Program-made: the position numbers and the translations under genes
Shown: positions 31,430 through 44,059 of the stretch, one piece after another
How positions within the stretch are numbered: position 1 is the first letter of the stretch
How the letters are laid out: each line of letters starts with the position of its first letter
The notes under the pieces: model-generated
What the model saw: the letters and a program-made list of their open reading frames with translations, nothing else
The model's database searches: none
What the model was told of the DNA's origin: nothing
DNA from: Pieris napi
Taxonomy: Eukaryota > Arthropoda > Insecta > Lepidoptera > Pieridae
Direction of reading: 5' to 3'
NCBI RefSeq assembly: GCF_905475465.1
Contig: NC_062237.1
Coordinates: forward strand, 10,774,501 to 10,838,500
Length of the DNA stretch: 64,000 nucleotides

Positions 31430-32040
31430 AAAATTCTGACAATTCCTTCCTCTGTCACATTTGTACTGTTGTCAAATTTAAATTCAGAAGAACAACAAAT
31501 ACTGTTAATAGGTCAAAGTTTTTACTGTACACAAATAATAGAACGAAAACTTATAAAAACTAAATTGGTCTAATTTCACTCTTCTTACGTACCTTTTGTC
31601 TCTGTCTGTCAAATTATATTGTCGCTATGACGAAAAGAGACTTTTACTTTAGTTAAAACGGTACAATTAGTCTGATTATTTTTATGTGAATACATAACTT
31701 AAATAATTTGGATGCGAATATAGCTCTTTTTAACTTTGACAAAGCAATCAAAGTTGCGTGAACTGAGGTCGTTAAGATGACATAATGTAAGGTCATTTTC
31801 TACTTGAAATGTAAATAGTTCAGCTGAAACACTGTAATTTACATAACAAAAGTAAGATATATTATTCTTTACCTAGCATTGTGTAATACACGACGAATAT
31901 CATATCCAAGGACATATATTAACATATTTTTAATTACTTTTGTGCTAGTATCATACCTAAAAATTACTTAAAATACAATAAAAAAAACCTTAACAAAATG
32001 ATCACAAATTTTATTACGTACTTCGTTTTATATGAAATAA
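31430..32040. other. Nothing recognised
   Basis: AT-rich intergenic DNA. Confidence 0.5.
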
Positions 32041-32307
32041 ATCAGTGGCGCCCTTTTTTTTTGGTCTGGGCCTAAGATTTCTGTATCTGTTTCATGATTA
32101 ATCCAATAGGCGATTAGTTATTCAGTCTCCTGTGACTGACACGCAGTCGACATTTTAGGTCTAAGGCATGCCCCACGATATTTTCCTTCACGGTGAGTGT
32201 TAAATGCGATCACAGAAAGAAAGTCCATTAGTGCACAGCCGGGGATCGAACCTACAACCCCAGGGATGAAAGATACACGCTGAAGCCACTAGGATATCAC
32301 TTCTCTT
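32041..32307 (-). mobile_element. SINE family 1, full-length copy
   Basis: Body and B box (ggttcgatccc) kept, A box altered (tcctagtgg). Flanks ttatatgaaata and ttatattaaata are a likely 12-bp target duplication with one change. Confidence 0.82.
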
Positions 32308-32929
32308 ACTTATATTAAATACCTTTGTGCTGTCTTGAGATTCTTACCTGAAATAAATATAAAACATTAATTATTGATTTGACTTTAGACATGGATACTA
32401 CAAAGCGAAGAACAAAGGGTAAGTTTTTTTAGAAATATACGTATTCGTTTAAAACAACAACAAAGAACATAGAAAACCTTTTTTTTAGTTAAAAAAGGTT
32501 GTCATAGTTACAATTAACCAGCTTACTATGATAAAAATGTAAAGATTATAATTTTTTTAATATTTAGGAATTTAAGGTTTTTTTCTGCCACTACCTTTTC
32601 TAGTTAATATACCAGTACTGTATAACGAGTAATAGACAATAACACACATAAGATATGTTCTTAAGTAGTAAATCTTTATTTGGCGTATAGAATTTCTACT
32701 TTGCCTCTGTCATTCTTATACCACTAAAATCATTCTCATGTTACATAACTTACATGAAACTGTTAATTTAATTATAACAGAAAATAATTTTACGAAAAAC
32801 TGAGGAGGTTTTCCTTTTGCACTGACGTGCTTAATGAGGATAATGGAGTGGGCCGGTTGGAGGAGGCGTTTTCTCTTTGAGGGGCCCTTAAAAACATAGA
32901 TAGTTATGTATAAAAGTAGGTATGTATAT

Positions 32930-33385
32930 ATAGATTAACACTTCGCTGGATATACAGAAATATAATTGACATAATTAAATAAAAATATGGGCAACTGGCG
33001 GCTTTATCGCTTTCGAGCGATCTCTTCGAGGCAACCACTGCGAGAAAAAAAATTAGATAAGGTGCACAAGAAGTGCAAAAAATATAAGATATAGTTATTT
33101 AGACAAAACTAATGGAACAAAACAAAGCAATTAAAACTTATGTAAATACTGATCATGTAAAAGAAAAAGTGCACATGAATCACGATATTTTTAGATTAGT
33201 TAGTACGAAACTTAGAGATAAGACGTGGAAAGGTAATGCTTGTACAGTAGAGATTTAATGGAAGATAGAGAAGGAGCTAAGCCAATAGAGACGGGAAGTG
33301 AATTCCATAGCCTCACTGCAGAGAAAGCCAAGCGAAGAAAAGAGTATGAGTTCTTTTGTAAACAGTATTGTTTCAAAGAATTTTC
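32930..33385 (-). pseudogene. LINE family B, reverse transcriptase C-terminus plus 3' UTR
   Basis: On the minus strand a frame reads AVRLWNSLPVSIGLAPS... and LLYKHYLSTSYL before a stop, the usual C-terminal end of CR1/jockey-like reverse transcriptases (LWNSLP motif). A 3' UTR with gcacttcttgtgcacctta and the gcctcgaagagatcgctcgaaagcgataaagccgcc-type hairpin follows. 5'-truncated. The plus-strand 70-codon ORF at 33240 is its shadow. Confidence 0.75.
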
Positions 33386-33884
33386 AAGGCCTAATTGTTA
33401 TACAAATTTTACATTAAATTTCCGTTTAATACAAATAAATTGTAAAGGTTAAATAGTGGTGTTAGTATCGCTAATTGAGAATTTGGCAATTGAGTGGTCT
33501 AAAGGTTACAGAGCCGGTCCGAGTTTCCTGAACTATAAATGTAATTGTACATTAAGCATTGCGATAATTATAAATACATATAAATTATGAAACCGGAGTT
33601 CTGAACCAGTTAATAATGTCAAACGCATTTTCACTGAGATAAATTGATCTGTATTATATTAAAACTAAATTGAAATGTAATATGAAATGCCGTTATGATG
33701 CACAATATTTATTAGTAATTTTTTTTTAAATTATATAGACTATATTTTTTTAAAATTATATTATAATTTTATTAAAAGGAATTAATAGTAGTGTGGTGGC
33801 ACAAACTATACACAGTTTTCCAGTCCTTCAGTACGTCGAACAAATTTTCAACTTATTCACCAATTATTATAGTATGTAAAAAAT

Positions 33885-34140
33885 ATAAACGTGGGAAGAC
33901 CATAAAAGCGATGGGAAGACGAAATCATAAAGGCACCTGGGGAGAAATGGAGGAAAACAGATCCAAATGGATAGTTCAGGGGAGATCTATGCTCAAAAGG
34001 GATCCATACTGCAGAACACATATGGAAATAACAATAACTAATGTAAACTAAGTGTATAACAAAAAAACTAACACATATCTGATATGTAATTTTTGTTTAG
34101 TATGGAATTGAAGGCTGGCTTTAATATTATTAGTATTATA
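33885..34140 (+). pseudogene. RTE-like LINE C-terminus, copy 1
   Basis: Reads GRRNHKGTW...NRSKW...CRTHMEI and ends in a 3' stretch (actaacacatatctgatatg ... ggctggctttaatattattagtatta) that is matched in reverse by 58235-58340. The R-S-K-W and final histidine/cysteine-rich end match the lepidopteran RTE type. Confidence 0.65.
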
Positions 34141-34311
34141 TGTTGTTCATGCAACACAACAACATTACAATTGTAGACACTATGACATTATAACCAAGCT
34201 ATATGAAACGAAACGTCTGTAGCGTGTTCCAATTTCAAACTTATGATTTCTAATAAAATTTGCCATTTTTTGTTTCTTACCAACCAGTATTTTTTTAAAT
34301 ATATAGAAATA

Positions 34312-35020
34312 CAGTCAAAACCGTTTATAACGACATCGTTTACAACGACCTATCGGTTATTACAACCAGATTGTATGGTCCCGTCCGAATCCCTATTAAA
34401 CTATTCAGTAAACAAACCGCTTATAACAACATCGGATACAGCGACATATCGCTTACAACGACGAAATTTTATCGATATTCATCGGCTATAACGACCAACC
34501 GCTTCTTATCTCAGCAAAACAAAACAATACAAACGATTTTAAATCGTATTTATAAGCATTGAATGAATATTTAGGCATATACCTACGCACTTTCTCCCAA
34601 CGAACAGTTTCAGCCAACAACGATTTCCGAGGCTCTTAAAAAAATGTGTTGCCTTTAACGAACAGTTTGAAACTGGTGATAGGTACTCATACCTTGAGGA
34701 GTATGAAAAGTAAAATGCAAAAAATATTTGAAACTGGGCTAAAAAAAAACAGAGCAAAATGACTGATTACTTTTGTACCTAATTATTTCGTAATAAATAT
34801 TTTTGTTTCTTTTTTAACTCGTTTACGTATTATAATATTAACATACCATATTATAACCCATACCTACCTATTCTAGATCGATAACTATGATAATATAACT
34901 ATGTACAATGTACATACATATGTACTGTACTTGTGTATATGACATTGCTTATAACGACTATCGGATATAACGTCGGCAACTATACGGTCCCTTCAATGTC
35001 GTTATAACCGGTTTTGACTG
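34312..35020. mobile_element. Pogo/Tigger-like DNA transposon remnant with TA target duplication
   Basis: Terminal inverted repeats CAGTCAAAACCG(T/G)TTATAAC... extend about 27 bp with 2 mismatches (34312-34338 against 35020-34994), flanked by TA on both sides (34310-34311, 35021-35022), as for Tc1/mariner-pogo elements. The subterminal parts repeat TATAACGACATCGGATA-like words several times. At 709 bp it is too short for a transposase. An alanine-leucine-lysine phrase near 34627 may be a trace of one, but frames are broken. Confidence 0.78.
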
Positions 35021-35117
35021 TATCTACTTCTATATCAGAAAATTATTTTTTATAACTCCACAGACACTAAATCCTCGACAATTGGAGCCATACTTACGGT
35101 AGTGCCACAGTCGAGAT

Positions 35118-35376
35118 ATTTTTTTTTATGGCTCTGGCACGATTTGTGCATTAACCAGCGTCAAGTATAGGATTTTTTATAATTCGTGCTTGTCTTTAGA
35201 AATTCGACCGTGTGTCCTCCATGTACGGTTTAGGCACTCGCCCGGTACCGCACAACCCTCCCAAAGGCCGAGAACAAATTTAAATTAAATTAAAACTTGC
35301 CCTCGAACCGAGAATCGAACCCGGTACCCCTCACCTAGCTGCCACTTAATAAGACCGCTAAGCTATGAGGCCCCTA
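35118..35376 (-). mobile_element. tRNA-derived SINE, family 2, complete with 12-bp target duplication
   Basis: Minus strand: head ggggcctcatagcttagcgg (A box), B box gggttcgattctc at about 35315, body with gtgcggtaccgggcgagtgc, and an A-rich tail read as attttttttta at 35116-35126. Perfect flanking repeats cacagtcgagat at 35106-35117 and 35377-35388 mark the insertion. Unrelated to SINE family 1 beyond the boxes. Only copy in the window. Confidence 0.88.
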
Positions 35377-35538
35377 CACAGTCGAGATTATAATTTTTTG
35401 AACATCAATGCGTTAAAAATTGAAATATTATCAAACCACAGCTTATAGATCAACACCGTTACTTTTGCATTGCATCGTCCTAAAGGATTATGTTAATATA
35501 GAGTGATTTGTGGACGGCCATTAACGCGAGATAAGTAA

Positions 35539-35572
35539 AGGTCAGCTGACAGACATCTTGACCTTTCATTGC
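35539..35572. promoter_or_regulatory. Inverted AGGTCA half-sites with wide spacing
   Basis: aaaggtca and tgaccttt face each other about 14 bp apart, and the left one sits in a 10-bp palindrome gtcagctgac with an E-box core. Intergenic; possible receptor site, weak. Confidence 0.25.
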
Positions 35573-35761
35573 TACTGTATTGCACGAAAGTTAGATGTTA
35601 TCAATAAAAATAGATTTGTTATAGCTGAATATTTGCAGAACAATGAACTTGCATCGAATTCGATGTGATTTCGAAATGAAACCATTTGTATAAATATTAA
35701 AACATAAAAATTGTATGTTCTTTTAGATTTCAATTAATGAGTGAGGGTGAGCATGTGAGAT

Positions 35762-35971
35762 TTTTTTTTAATGTGGAGGCAAACGGGCAGGAGGCTCACC
35801 TGATGTTAAGTGATACCGCCGCCCAAGGACCCTCACACTGCCAGAAGGCTCGCAAGTACTCGAAATACTTCAGTGGGCAGCTGGTTACACATAGTGGTGG
35901 TGCGCGGCAAAAACTGCCTTAGAAAACGCTCAGTTGTGGAACGACGGACGTCGAGGTGATACGGATGGTAT
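35762..35971 (-). mobile_element. LINE family A, 3' end copy
   Basis: Runs from the T run at 35761 to gaggtgatacggatggta, with a deletion that removes the ttaagaattggtacgctc part. The 61-codon plus ORF is not a gene. Confidence 0.78.
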
Positions 35972-36889
35972 TTTGTACCTTATTTTTGTATGTTTATGCC
36001 TTGACGTCCGATAATGAAACTCAAAAATAGATAGGTAATAGAGATAGGTATCATATTTCATTATTAATATTATGTCATAATTGCTTCAGTTGAAATTAAG
36101 TATTTATTATTAGCATTAGCATTTTATATAGTATTTAATTTGGCTTAGAACCGTTTTCGAATAAGTCTGCAGAGTCTACTGGTTTTCTCTCTCACTTCCC
36201 TATATCAGAAACGTTTTACAAAAGTCTTTCATTTCTTCCTTATTTTGGTTGGTCAGTATGTCGAGTGAGTAAATTGTAAAATGTATGTAAGAGAGTAAAA
36301 TGTCTATTAAATTTTCTAACAAAAATAACTTCGTGAAATTTTAATATAATTTATTAATATAAATTTATTTTCAATTAATTTAACGATAATCTATTAAAAA
36401 ATCCATCCTACATCTTACTCCAATCAACGTATGCAGTTATCAACTACCAATCACGACCCGTAACGCGACGAACTTCATTAGCTATAAAGTTAGCGGTTCT
36501 AATTATAATTCAATCGCCATATATTATAGTTTCATATATTATGTGTGGTTATAGGTCGTTTGGTGGTGTTAATTATTAGTAGTTACTCATGAAATCTAGT
36601 TTTTAGTTTTTCAAAGCTTAAAGGTCTATCAATACACGTAACAATAAAAGTTCTTAAATTTCATTTTGTCCACGTTTTCAAACGCAAATCTTTGACTAAT
36701 CATCGCTTAGTCAGCCGCAACTTGTACGGTGCCTCCAGTATTGTTAGACATCTTAGTTATATTCTTCTCTTTAGCACCCTTAACCCTTAAGCAATCCTCT
36801 TCAATGCTAAAACTTACTTCAAGAACGATTTAAATTCATGGAAGCTTATGGCTATAGCCACGCTCTTCTAAAAACTATATATTTAAAAT

Positions 36890-37280
36890 CTTATCACATT
36901 AATCTTTCTTTCTTCTTCTGTGAGGCTATGGAATTCACTTCCTGTCCCTATCCGCTTAGATCTTTCTCTCTTCTCTATCTTCTTTAAATCTCTACTGTAC
37001 GAGCATTACCTGTCTACAGTCTACTGTCGTATCCCTTTTGTAACTGAAATATTCATGATTCATAATTCCTTTTTTTATTGTGCTTTTAATTGTCTACATG
37101 TTGTAATTAGTTTGTTTTATTCCATTCTTTATGTAAAGGTAATTGTGTATCTTACGTAGTTTTGCACTTCTTGCGCTCACCTTATTTTATTTATTATTTT
37201 TTCCTTACAGTAGTTGCCTAAGATGGCTAGAAAGTCTAATTTAATAATTTCAATTGTAAATAAATAAAAAATAAATACAT
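36890..37280 (+). pseudogene. LINE family B, reverse transcriptase C-terminus plus 3' UTR
   Basis: Frame from 36918 reads VRLWNSLPVPIRL ... SLLYEHYLSTVY, matching the minus-strand copy at 32930-33385. The 3' UTR keeps cacttcttgcgctcacctta and gttgcctaa(g)atggctag but has lost the usual hairpin, and ends in taaataaaaaataaa. The tract just upstream (36760-36890) is probably more of the same element. Confidence 0.75.
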
Positions 37281-37700
37281 CGTACTAATAATAAGTGTAT
37301 TAAATCGAAATTAAATTTGAATGAGAAAATCGTTTCTTCATATATGAGTAATAGACGGTCGTATTTTATTTTTATATTAATGTGACATGTAATACATAAA
37401 TTAACGTCTAATAATTAACTATGAAAGAGAAAGATAAAAAGTTCATTGTGTGCGATTTCACAACTTTCAGATTTCATGCACTTTCCACAGAGTAATTACC
37501 AATTGAACCAATTCTGTTCCGTCGTAAAGTAGGCGCATGTTTATTACGCTCGTCGCATACAGGTTAATTTAATTTTGTTGGACATACACTTCTGGGAGTT
37601 TGAGATTAATTATATTTACTCACAATCAACTACACTAATACTATAAAGAGATATTAGTAACAATTATACTAAAGATATAGCCAAAGATGGAATATATAAT

Positions 37701-38082
37701 ACTAGCAGACTCGACCAAGCTTTGCTGTGGCTAAAGTTTTTGTTATATTACATAGTATTCAAGGGAAACGGTAGGAGAACACCAGTCATGGGGACCCATG
37801 GGGACCATGCTTTTTTGGTAGTTATGCCATTAAATTGTAGCTTATGTGAAACGTTGGTACTTTCAACACAGCGCCATCTGTTAGAATTGTGACTGTCAAA
37901 TAATAAACAAATAATTTGCAATAAAATAATATTACGGGTATAAATGAAGATGTAAGCTATCCTATCTTTTATGTTAGTTCAAACTGCACACTGTATGCAA
38001 ATTTGATTGAAATCGGTTAAGTAGTTTAGGAGGCCATAGCGGACAAACAACGTGACACGTAATTTATATATATTAAGATATA
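37701..38082 (+). repeat. Dispersed repeat actagc ... tatattaagata, copy 2
   Basis: Starts actagcagactcgaccaagc and ends acacgtaatttatatatattaagata; matches the 6034-6374 copy best in its last 140 bp, with an extra internal segment including a short duplication (catggggacccatggggacca). Confidence 0.7.
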
Positions 38083-38089
38083 CAAAAAG

Positions 38090-39650
38090 ATTAATATATT
38101 TACGAAAGGAAAAAAACTAAAATATTTAACTAAGTTATACCTAATTCGACTTTGTTGTGTGATGGAGTGAAAGTGAGGGTATGTACGTGAGACGTGAGAG
38201 TGTGCTCATGATGCAGGGTTTTAGCGCTATGGTTATTTTCCTTCTATTTCTTAGACAATAACAACTGGATTGTAGCGTTAGAATGCTAAATTATTTGCTT
38301 TGTTTTAAATATTAAAAATTTATTAATGACAATTTACAATAATAATAATAATTCCAGCAATGCGAAGCCACAAGTAAAAGTTCAAAAGGAAATTTCAATG
38401 TCTTGTTTTATTTACACGTGAATTCATCACATTGTTTACGAATGCTGAAAAGACGTTAGGAACTTCGAGTAAAATAATGTGTAGTACATGCGTATGGAAG
38501 CAGTCATATGCAGGTATTTGACATGAGGACCCAATGAAGTAGCGATAAATAGTATACAGTGTTACATAGTTCGATACAATCTGAGAATACCATGAATAAG
38601 GCATTGTCTTCGTAAGGAGTTTAGTACCAATTATATGCAAATTCATTAAATCAAATACAAATCCGAGATGCCAAATATCAAAAACACAACCACCAACAAT
38701 TGGTATTAACCGCAGCTATAGATATTTCACACCATACAACATACAACAACGTATATATTAATCACACATCTATATAAATATATCCTTAACATTCTGAAAT
38801 TAATGGTTATGATTACAAATATTTCTTTAAAGTTTTTATAACACTGCATAGGCAGTGTTAATATAGATTAAATACTATTTTAAATCGAACGTCAAATTTA
38901 ACGTATTGTAACAAAGAGAAATAAAATAAAATTGGTTCCACACACCATCGTGTTTGCCTGCTTTATGTACTAAACTGTTAGATGAATACAAAACTTGTGA
39001 TTCGTGTATAGAGTATGTATCGTATAATGGATTTAGCATCATACTTAGAACTAACACTTGTTATTTTCGTATTATGTAAGAGTTTAATGGCTGAATAAGT
39101 GTGTTAGATATTAGATATTTGTATACCAAATACCTATAAAAATCAGATAAACAGTTTAAGCTTACTTAAACAAAGTAAGAAACATTTTTGTGACATTGTT
39201 TATTAGTATTATTGTTTATTTGAATAGTTTTTTACTATTTAGCGTTCCGTTTTATTCGTTCCCGTCCCACTTTTATAAATTTTCTTCCAGCTTTTTGTAA
39301 TTACACTTCTTCTAAATGGAGTTCGATAAAATTGTGTGTAAGAATGTGGTTTATAAATTTAATACTAAAAAACTTGATAATCAGAGTGAGTAACTCCAGA
39401 AAGTTAAAATTTTACTACCCTATAAGTGCTTAAACCAGCCAACGAATTATGTATTATACTTTATATTCAATAATTGAATCGAGGACTTATTAAAAAAAGA
39501 GATCTTAGAAACAGAGTTAGCCTAGTAAACAGAAATAAATATTTATCTAACTAAACTAAAACTTCCTGACGAAATCAACTTCAAATATCAGAGACACGAA
39601 AATTACGTTTGTAAAACATATTAAAAAATAACTATGTATATATTCTTACC
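38090..39650. other. Nothing recognised
   Basis: AT-rich intergenic DNA; ORFs of 60-83 codons on the minus strand have no support. Confidence 0.5.
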
Positions 39651-39674
39651 GTCATAACAATACTGTTATATGAC

Positions 39675-40098
39675 CAGTCTTAATGTACGGCTGTGAGGCT
39701 TGGACTGTAAAAGAGGAGTAGCAGCTACTGGTGGCGGAACGCTAGATATTACGTAAAACCCTGGGGCTGACAAGGGAGGATGGGTCATGGAGAGTCCGAA
39801 AATATGTCGAAATAGAAGAATCGGTAGCTCAGCCCAACTTTAAAGGCATACAAGACCCATCGAGTTTGTTGGCTGGGACACCTTGGGGCCAAGATCGGGA
39901 GGAATTAGATTACCTGAGCTGGGCGAGGTGTCGAAAACCAGCAGGTCAGCTTAGGTACCGCTGGATCGACAGACTGAAGGGCCTGCTACAGCTGAAAGCC
40001 AGCAATTGGAGAAGAGTGGACAGAAAAGAAAGCGCTGGAAGTTTCCCGTTTCAAAGAATAAGACACATTTTGAGTAGCAGAGCCAGCGGAGTGACTTG
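39675..40098 (+). pseudogene. RTE-clade LINE C-terminal fragment, broken
   Basis: Reads LMYGCEAWTVKEE, stop, QLLVAER, stop, ILRKTLGLTREDGSWRVR..., which is the typical C-terminus of RTE-type reverse transcriptases (YG.E.W ... ER.ILR...G..R.R). It continues with QLRYRWIDRLK and W(R)RV.RKE. Two in-frame stops in the first part show it is dead. It is a different RTE family from 33885 and 58235. Confidence 0.75.
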
Positions 40099-40434
40099 AC
40101 GTGTTCTTATAGCTTTGGATTATAAATATAACTTAGGATTTACCGTAATGTTGAATATATAATAGCAAATCTAGATTTAGTGCTTGTTGTGCGATGTTCC
40201 CGTCAGTCATAATAAGGCTTTAGCGATGCGTGCGCCCACGCATCTCCGCGGTACACGATTAGTTCTGACACATTCGCTGTTCGCGACAATTAGACTGAAT
40301 ACAATTACATGAATTGCTAGTCTTAGGAGAATATTATGTTTTATATTTTATCCGTGTTTGCTAATATATATGACGATGAGAACTTGGAGAAGATCGTGGT
40401 TGGTGACATGAAGGCAAAAGTCCTCTAAATTTTA

Positions 40435-40514
40435 CACTGTAATAGGTTCTCCTATTGGTGATGGGATGGGCTGAAACACTGTAATAGGCTCTCCTATAGT
40501 GCTGGGCTGAAACC
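40435..40514. repeat. Short imperfect tandem duplication
   Basis: cactgtaataggttctcctat ... gggctgaaa occurs twice in tandem (from 40435 and from 40475), the units differing by a few bases and an indel. Confidence 0.6.
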
Positions 40515-41690
40515 GGTGGAAACAGATATACATGAGCTACAGACTGAAGAGAGAGACAGACAAATAAAAATTCATGGCTGGATTGCTTGGGTTAATAGGC
40601 AACCAAATCGCACGCATTAACAGGAATATTTTTCTCGGTATTTTTTTGGAATTCTGCAATTAAAAGTAGAACTAATAAATTTAGATTCTGCTCACATTTA
40701 AATACCAAAAAGGTCAAATAGTCCAAAGGAAGTGATTCATAAACTATGACGCCACAGCCAAGCCTGTGACAAGTATGCACTCAGGGCAAAAGTCGCGGCC
40801 CACGTGTGCCAACGCGCGCCAACAACCTTCCAAATACGAATTTGAAAAGTCATTTAAAATTTATAGTCTATGGATTTGCGTCGCATTTGTATTCACAAAG
40901 GAAGAAGGAAATTTGATAGTTCCCGCTGCGAGAAATTATATTGACGTTTACTTGTTTTGTTTTGTTTATACTTTTATAATGGAAGTCATCTTGAGTACAT
41001 TAACCTCCTTTTTTAATTAAAGTACTCTATCAAATTGTTTATGATAAATATTAGATTTAATACGGCTCGAAAATTTTGTCGTATGTAGAATTCCAGCCCG
41101 TGCAGCGGATTATATTGTCGGATTTATCGTCATGATCGTAGAACAATGTCAGATTTGAAAAAAATTCAAAACCCACATTTGTCATATGTATTTAGATACT
41201 ACGGCTACATTTTTAAAAAATCGTTGGGTTTCTCGTATGTACACATAAGCATCCTCTTGAACCACAGAAAATCTGTATCTTCTTGTATCTCTGTATTGGA
41301 TAACCTAATATATAATAATAAACAGACGTTTATTATGTACATTTCTCCATTATACGACAAAATCCTAAAACATTGTCTTTGGTCTTGATTAGATTTTGAT
41401 AAGAGTTTCGTCGAAAATGTCGCGCTGAGCAAGGTGAACGAGTATTGTAAAGGTTGATTTAGATCGTGTAGATAAGTGTTAAGCGAAATTGCCCTAGAAT
41501 GACAGCTATGCATTTACGTAAACATAGCAATAATTCTGAATATAAGTAAGTATACAAACTCACAAATCACATAAAAATTACGCTAGCTGAATTAGATTTC
41601 GAATCTAAAGAGGCTTTACTACGTATACGACTCTTTAGTGTGGGGACTAGCGATAGATGAATTTTATCAGAACCCATTTATCTTCAATAA
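40515..41690. other. Mostly unassigned; one GC-rich spot
   Basis: A CpG-containing patch at 40755-40830 (gtcgcggcccacgtgtgcca) has an E-box-like cacgtg. No exon could be defined around it. The rest is AT-rich without features. Confidence 0.4.
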
Positions 41691-41699
41691 TTTTTTTAT

Positions 41700-42015
41700 T
41701 ATTTATTATTATATAAATAAAAATGAATAAATATGTAGCTAAACGCAAAACTCAAAGACGGCTGGACTAATTCAAGTATTATCTTTCTTTATTCCTCGAA
41801 CTCTGAGGCAGATTTTATTTTATTAGATTATATTTTATTTTATTTTAAATTGAATTAAAAATTTAGTTTTATTTAGAACTTAGGTTTTTATTCCGCAAAA
41901 GCGAATAGTCCAAATAGGGCAACATGTTTCATATGTTGGTATGTAACTAAAAATAAAGTAGGTTTAGTACAAAAGTCCTGAAAAAGGGGAAACGAAGTTC
42001 GCGGAGGCTGCTAGT
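41700..42015 (+). repeat. Dispersed repeat, degenerate
   Basis: From ataaataaaaatgaataaat through aaacgcaaaactcaaagacggctgg to gaaacgaagttcgcggaggctgctag. End resembles the repeat at 3449-3680. The T/A-rich middle is simple-sequence-like. Confidence 0.5.
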
Positions 42016-42852
42016 TTAATATAAACATTGCGTTTGATCTCCTTTTTCATACTGGAATGACTTAGCTAGACTTTATATCCAATTTTTTTACTCTTATTCT
42101 ATTGTAATCTGTGTTAATAAAACTGTTGTAGTCTCACACAAAATACTACTGCCAATAAAACGTCTAATGTTAAATTAATTACTAGTAAAGATAAACTACA
42201 TAAATAGAATCATTAAAGATAATGCAACTCGAATCTATTTGATTATTTAACGACTTTTTAAAATGTTTTTATTTTTAAATTAACGTGTGACACATCAGCT
42301 TAATTACCAGACCAAAATAAATTACCAAATCTTAAAAAAAAATAAACAATCTTACGGCAACTTTGAAATTGATTCATAGAAAATTTTTACAATAATTAAA
42401 TTAATCTTAATAAAGATAAAAAACGTCACCAAACAACATGCAACTGCAATACGTCTGTAAAGGTAAACTTAAAAGCAACAAATTATTTCTTTAACTCAAA
42501 GTAAATTACTATAATTAAGTCTCCGATAACGCGTTATGTCTGAACGTTTTTAAATAAATACATTTTGTAATGAAACACAGTGTTTATTGGAACGGAGGAC
42601 CTACATTACGTTTCTGTTGGGGCAAAAAGGCTTAACTTCAACAGAAAAAATCTACAGTGAAACAAAACTCATGAATATAAAATAATTATTTCAATATCAT
42701 ACCAGCTTATTAATCTACAAAATTCTAAATGACTATACACAGTTCACGACGCCCTCACAATCTAATTCTAAGTTTAGAACCAATTACGGTAAAAAAAACA
42801 TTGAGTGTTGCGGTATTAATAATTAATAGACTTCCACAAAATATAAAAAGTT

Positions 42853-43084
42853 GTTTTTTTTTTATAGAACGGGGGGCAAACGGGCAGGAGGCTCACCTGA
42901 TGTTAAGTGATACCGCCGCCCATGGACACTCTCAATGACAGGGGGCTCGCGAGTGCGTTGCCGGCCTTTTAAGAATTGGTACGCTCTTTTCTTGAAGGAC
43001 CCTAAGTCGAATTGGTTCGGAAATACTTCAGTGGGCAGCTGGTTCCACATAGTGGTGGTGCGCGGCAAAAACTGCAGACAGCCT
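42853..43084 (-). mobile_element. LINE family A, best 3' end copy
   Basis: Reference copy. Minus strand reads FLPRTTTMWNQLPTEVFP, then FDLGSFKKRAYQFLKGRQ, the usual C-terminal tail of jockey/CR1-like reverse transcriptases, then a short 3' UTR (catcaggtgagcctcctgcc ... cgtttgccccccgttctata) and an A run. 12 copies exist in the window, all limited to this last 60-240 bp as expected for 5' truncation in target-primed reverse transcription. Both orientations occur and none is intact. Confidence 0.85.
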
Positions 43085-43689
43085 GCCAATATTTAAATTA
43101 AGACTAAAATACCATCTCTTGAGTGATCCCAGTTATCGTTAATGAAAGTCCATCCAAGTTCTACTTCGCTAATTCATCCTTGAAGCTATTCAATGACCCA
43201 CGTGATAAATTGTATCTTTAGTATGTAAGTTCACATGTAAGTGACTATTGTCTGTGAGATAAAATGTCTTTAAACCTAAAAAAAGTAAATGGTAAATTGA
43301 ATTAGCTCCTCCTATTAATATCTACCCGCCTTATCTATGTTCTTAACTTATATGCACAGTGATAAAAACATTCGGTGGATACAGACACAACTTTCCAAAC
43401 TTAGTCAAAAGCCCAGTTTTCCAAGGTTTTCAAGACTCTGAAGATAACCAATCAGTTTCAGGAAATTATACGATTTTTTTACATTTCGTGTCTCCTCCCA
43501 TATAAGGCAAATAACTTACACCCACTGTGGCTAAAACAGAACGTTTAGAACCAAAATTGACCGTAACTATAATCGCTTTAGCATTTCTTAATGTTTTAAT
43601 TTCTAGACAAAACTTAGCTAACATATAAACTAAAATTCCAAGTACGTTAGATTAGGCTTACACGTGATTGTCACTTCATACGAAAAAGG

Positions 43690-44052
43690 GTGCGTGTACT
43701 TATGTACGCGCGTAAGAAGTTATACTTCTTTGGCATTATTAAAAATAGTTTTTGATTGAATGCAAATAATTAATTACAATTAAATAATCAAAGACTGGAA
43801 AATGAGTCATTATAGTCAATAAAGTTCAGTTTACATTTGAAAAATTAAATAAATAAATATTTATTATTATTCTCATACATTAAGTGTAACATAAATTCTA
43901 TTATTATTCGAATGTTGTTTTTAAATTATGTCCAATGCCGTAGCATCTTCCGTGGGCAACTTCATTCTGTTAATTTTGTGTCACGGTGCGCGCGCATAGT
44001 AAAATTTCACTCTCATCAATTTTTCATAACGCGCCTAAAGAAGTATAACTTC
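43690..44052 (+). mobile_element. MITE with GAAGTTATACTTC-type ends, copy 2
   Basis: Left end gtgcgtgtacttatgtacgcg and cgtaagaagttatacttctttg; right end cgcgcctaaagaagtataacttc. About 90% alike with copy 3 at 59946-60305 over the full length; shares only the ends with copy 1. Confidence 0.8.
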
Positions 44053-44059
44053 AAAAAAA

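Noticed and set aside
35300..35376. A true tRNA gene
   Set aside because: A and B boxes are present, but the sequence continues into a SINE body and A tail with target duplication; the acceptor stem does not pair.
41146..41513. Overlapping ORFs of 80 and 102 codons on opposite strands
   Set aside because: Mirror chance ORFs in AT-rich DNA, without splice sites or motifs.
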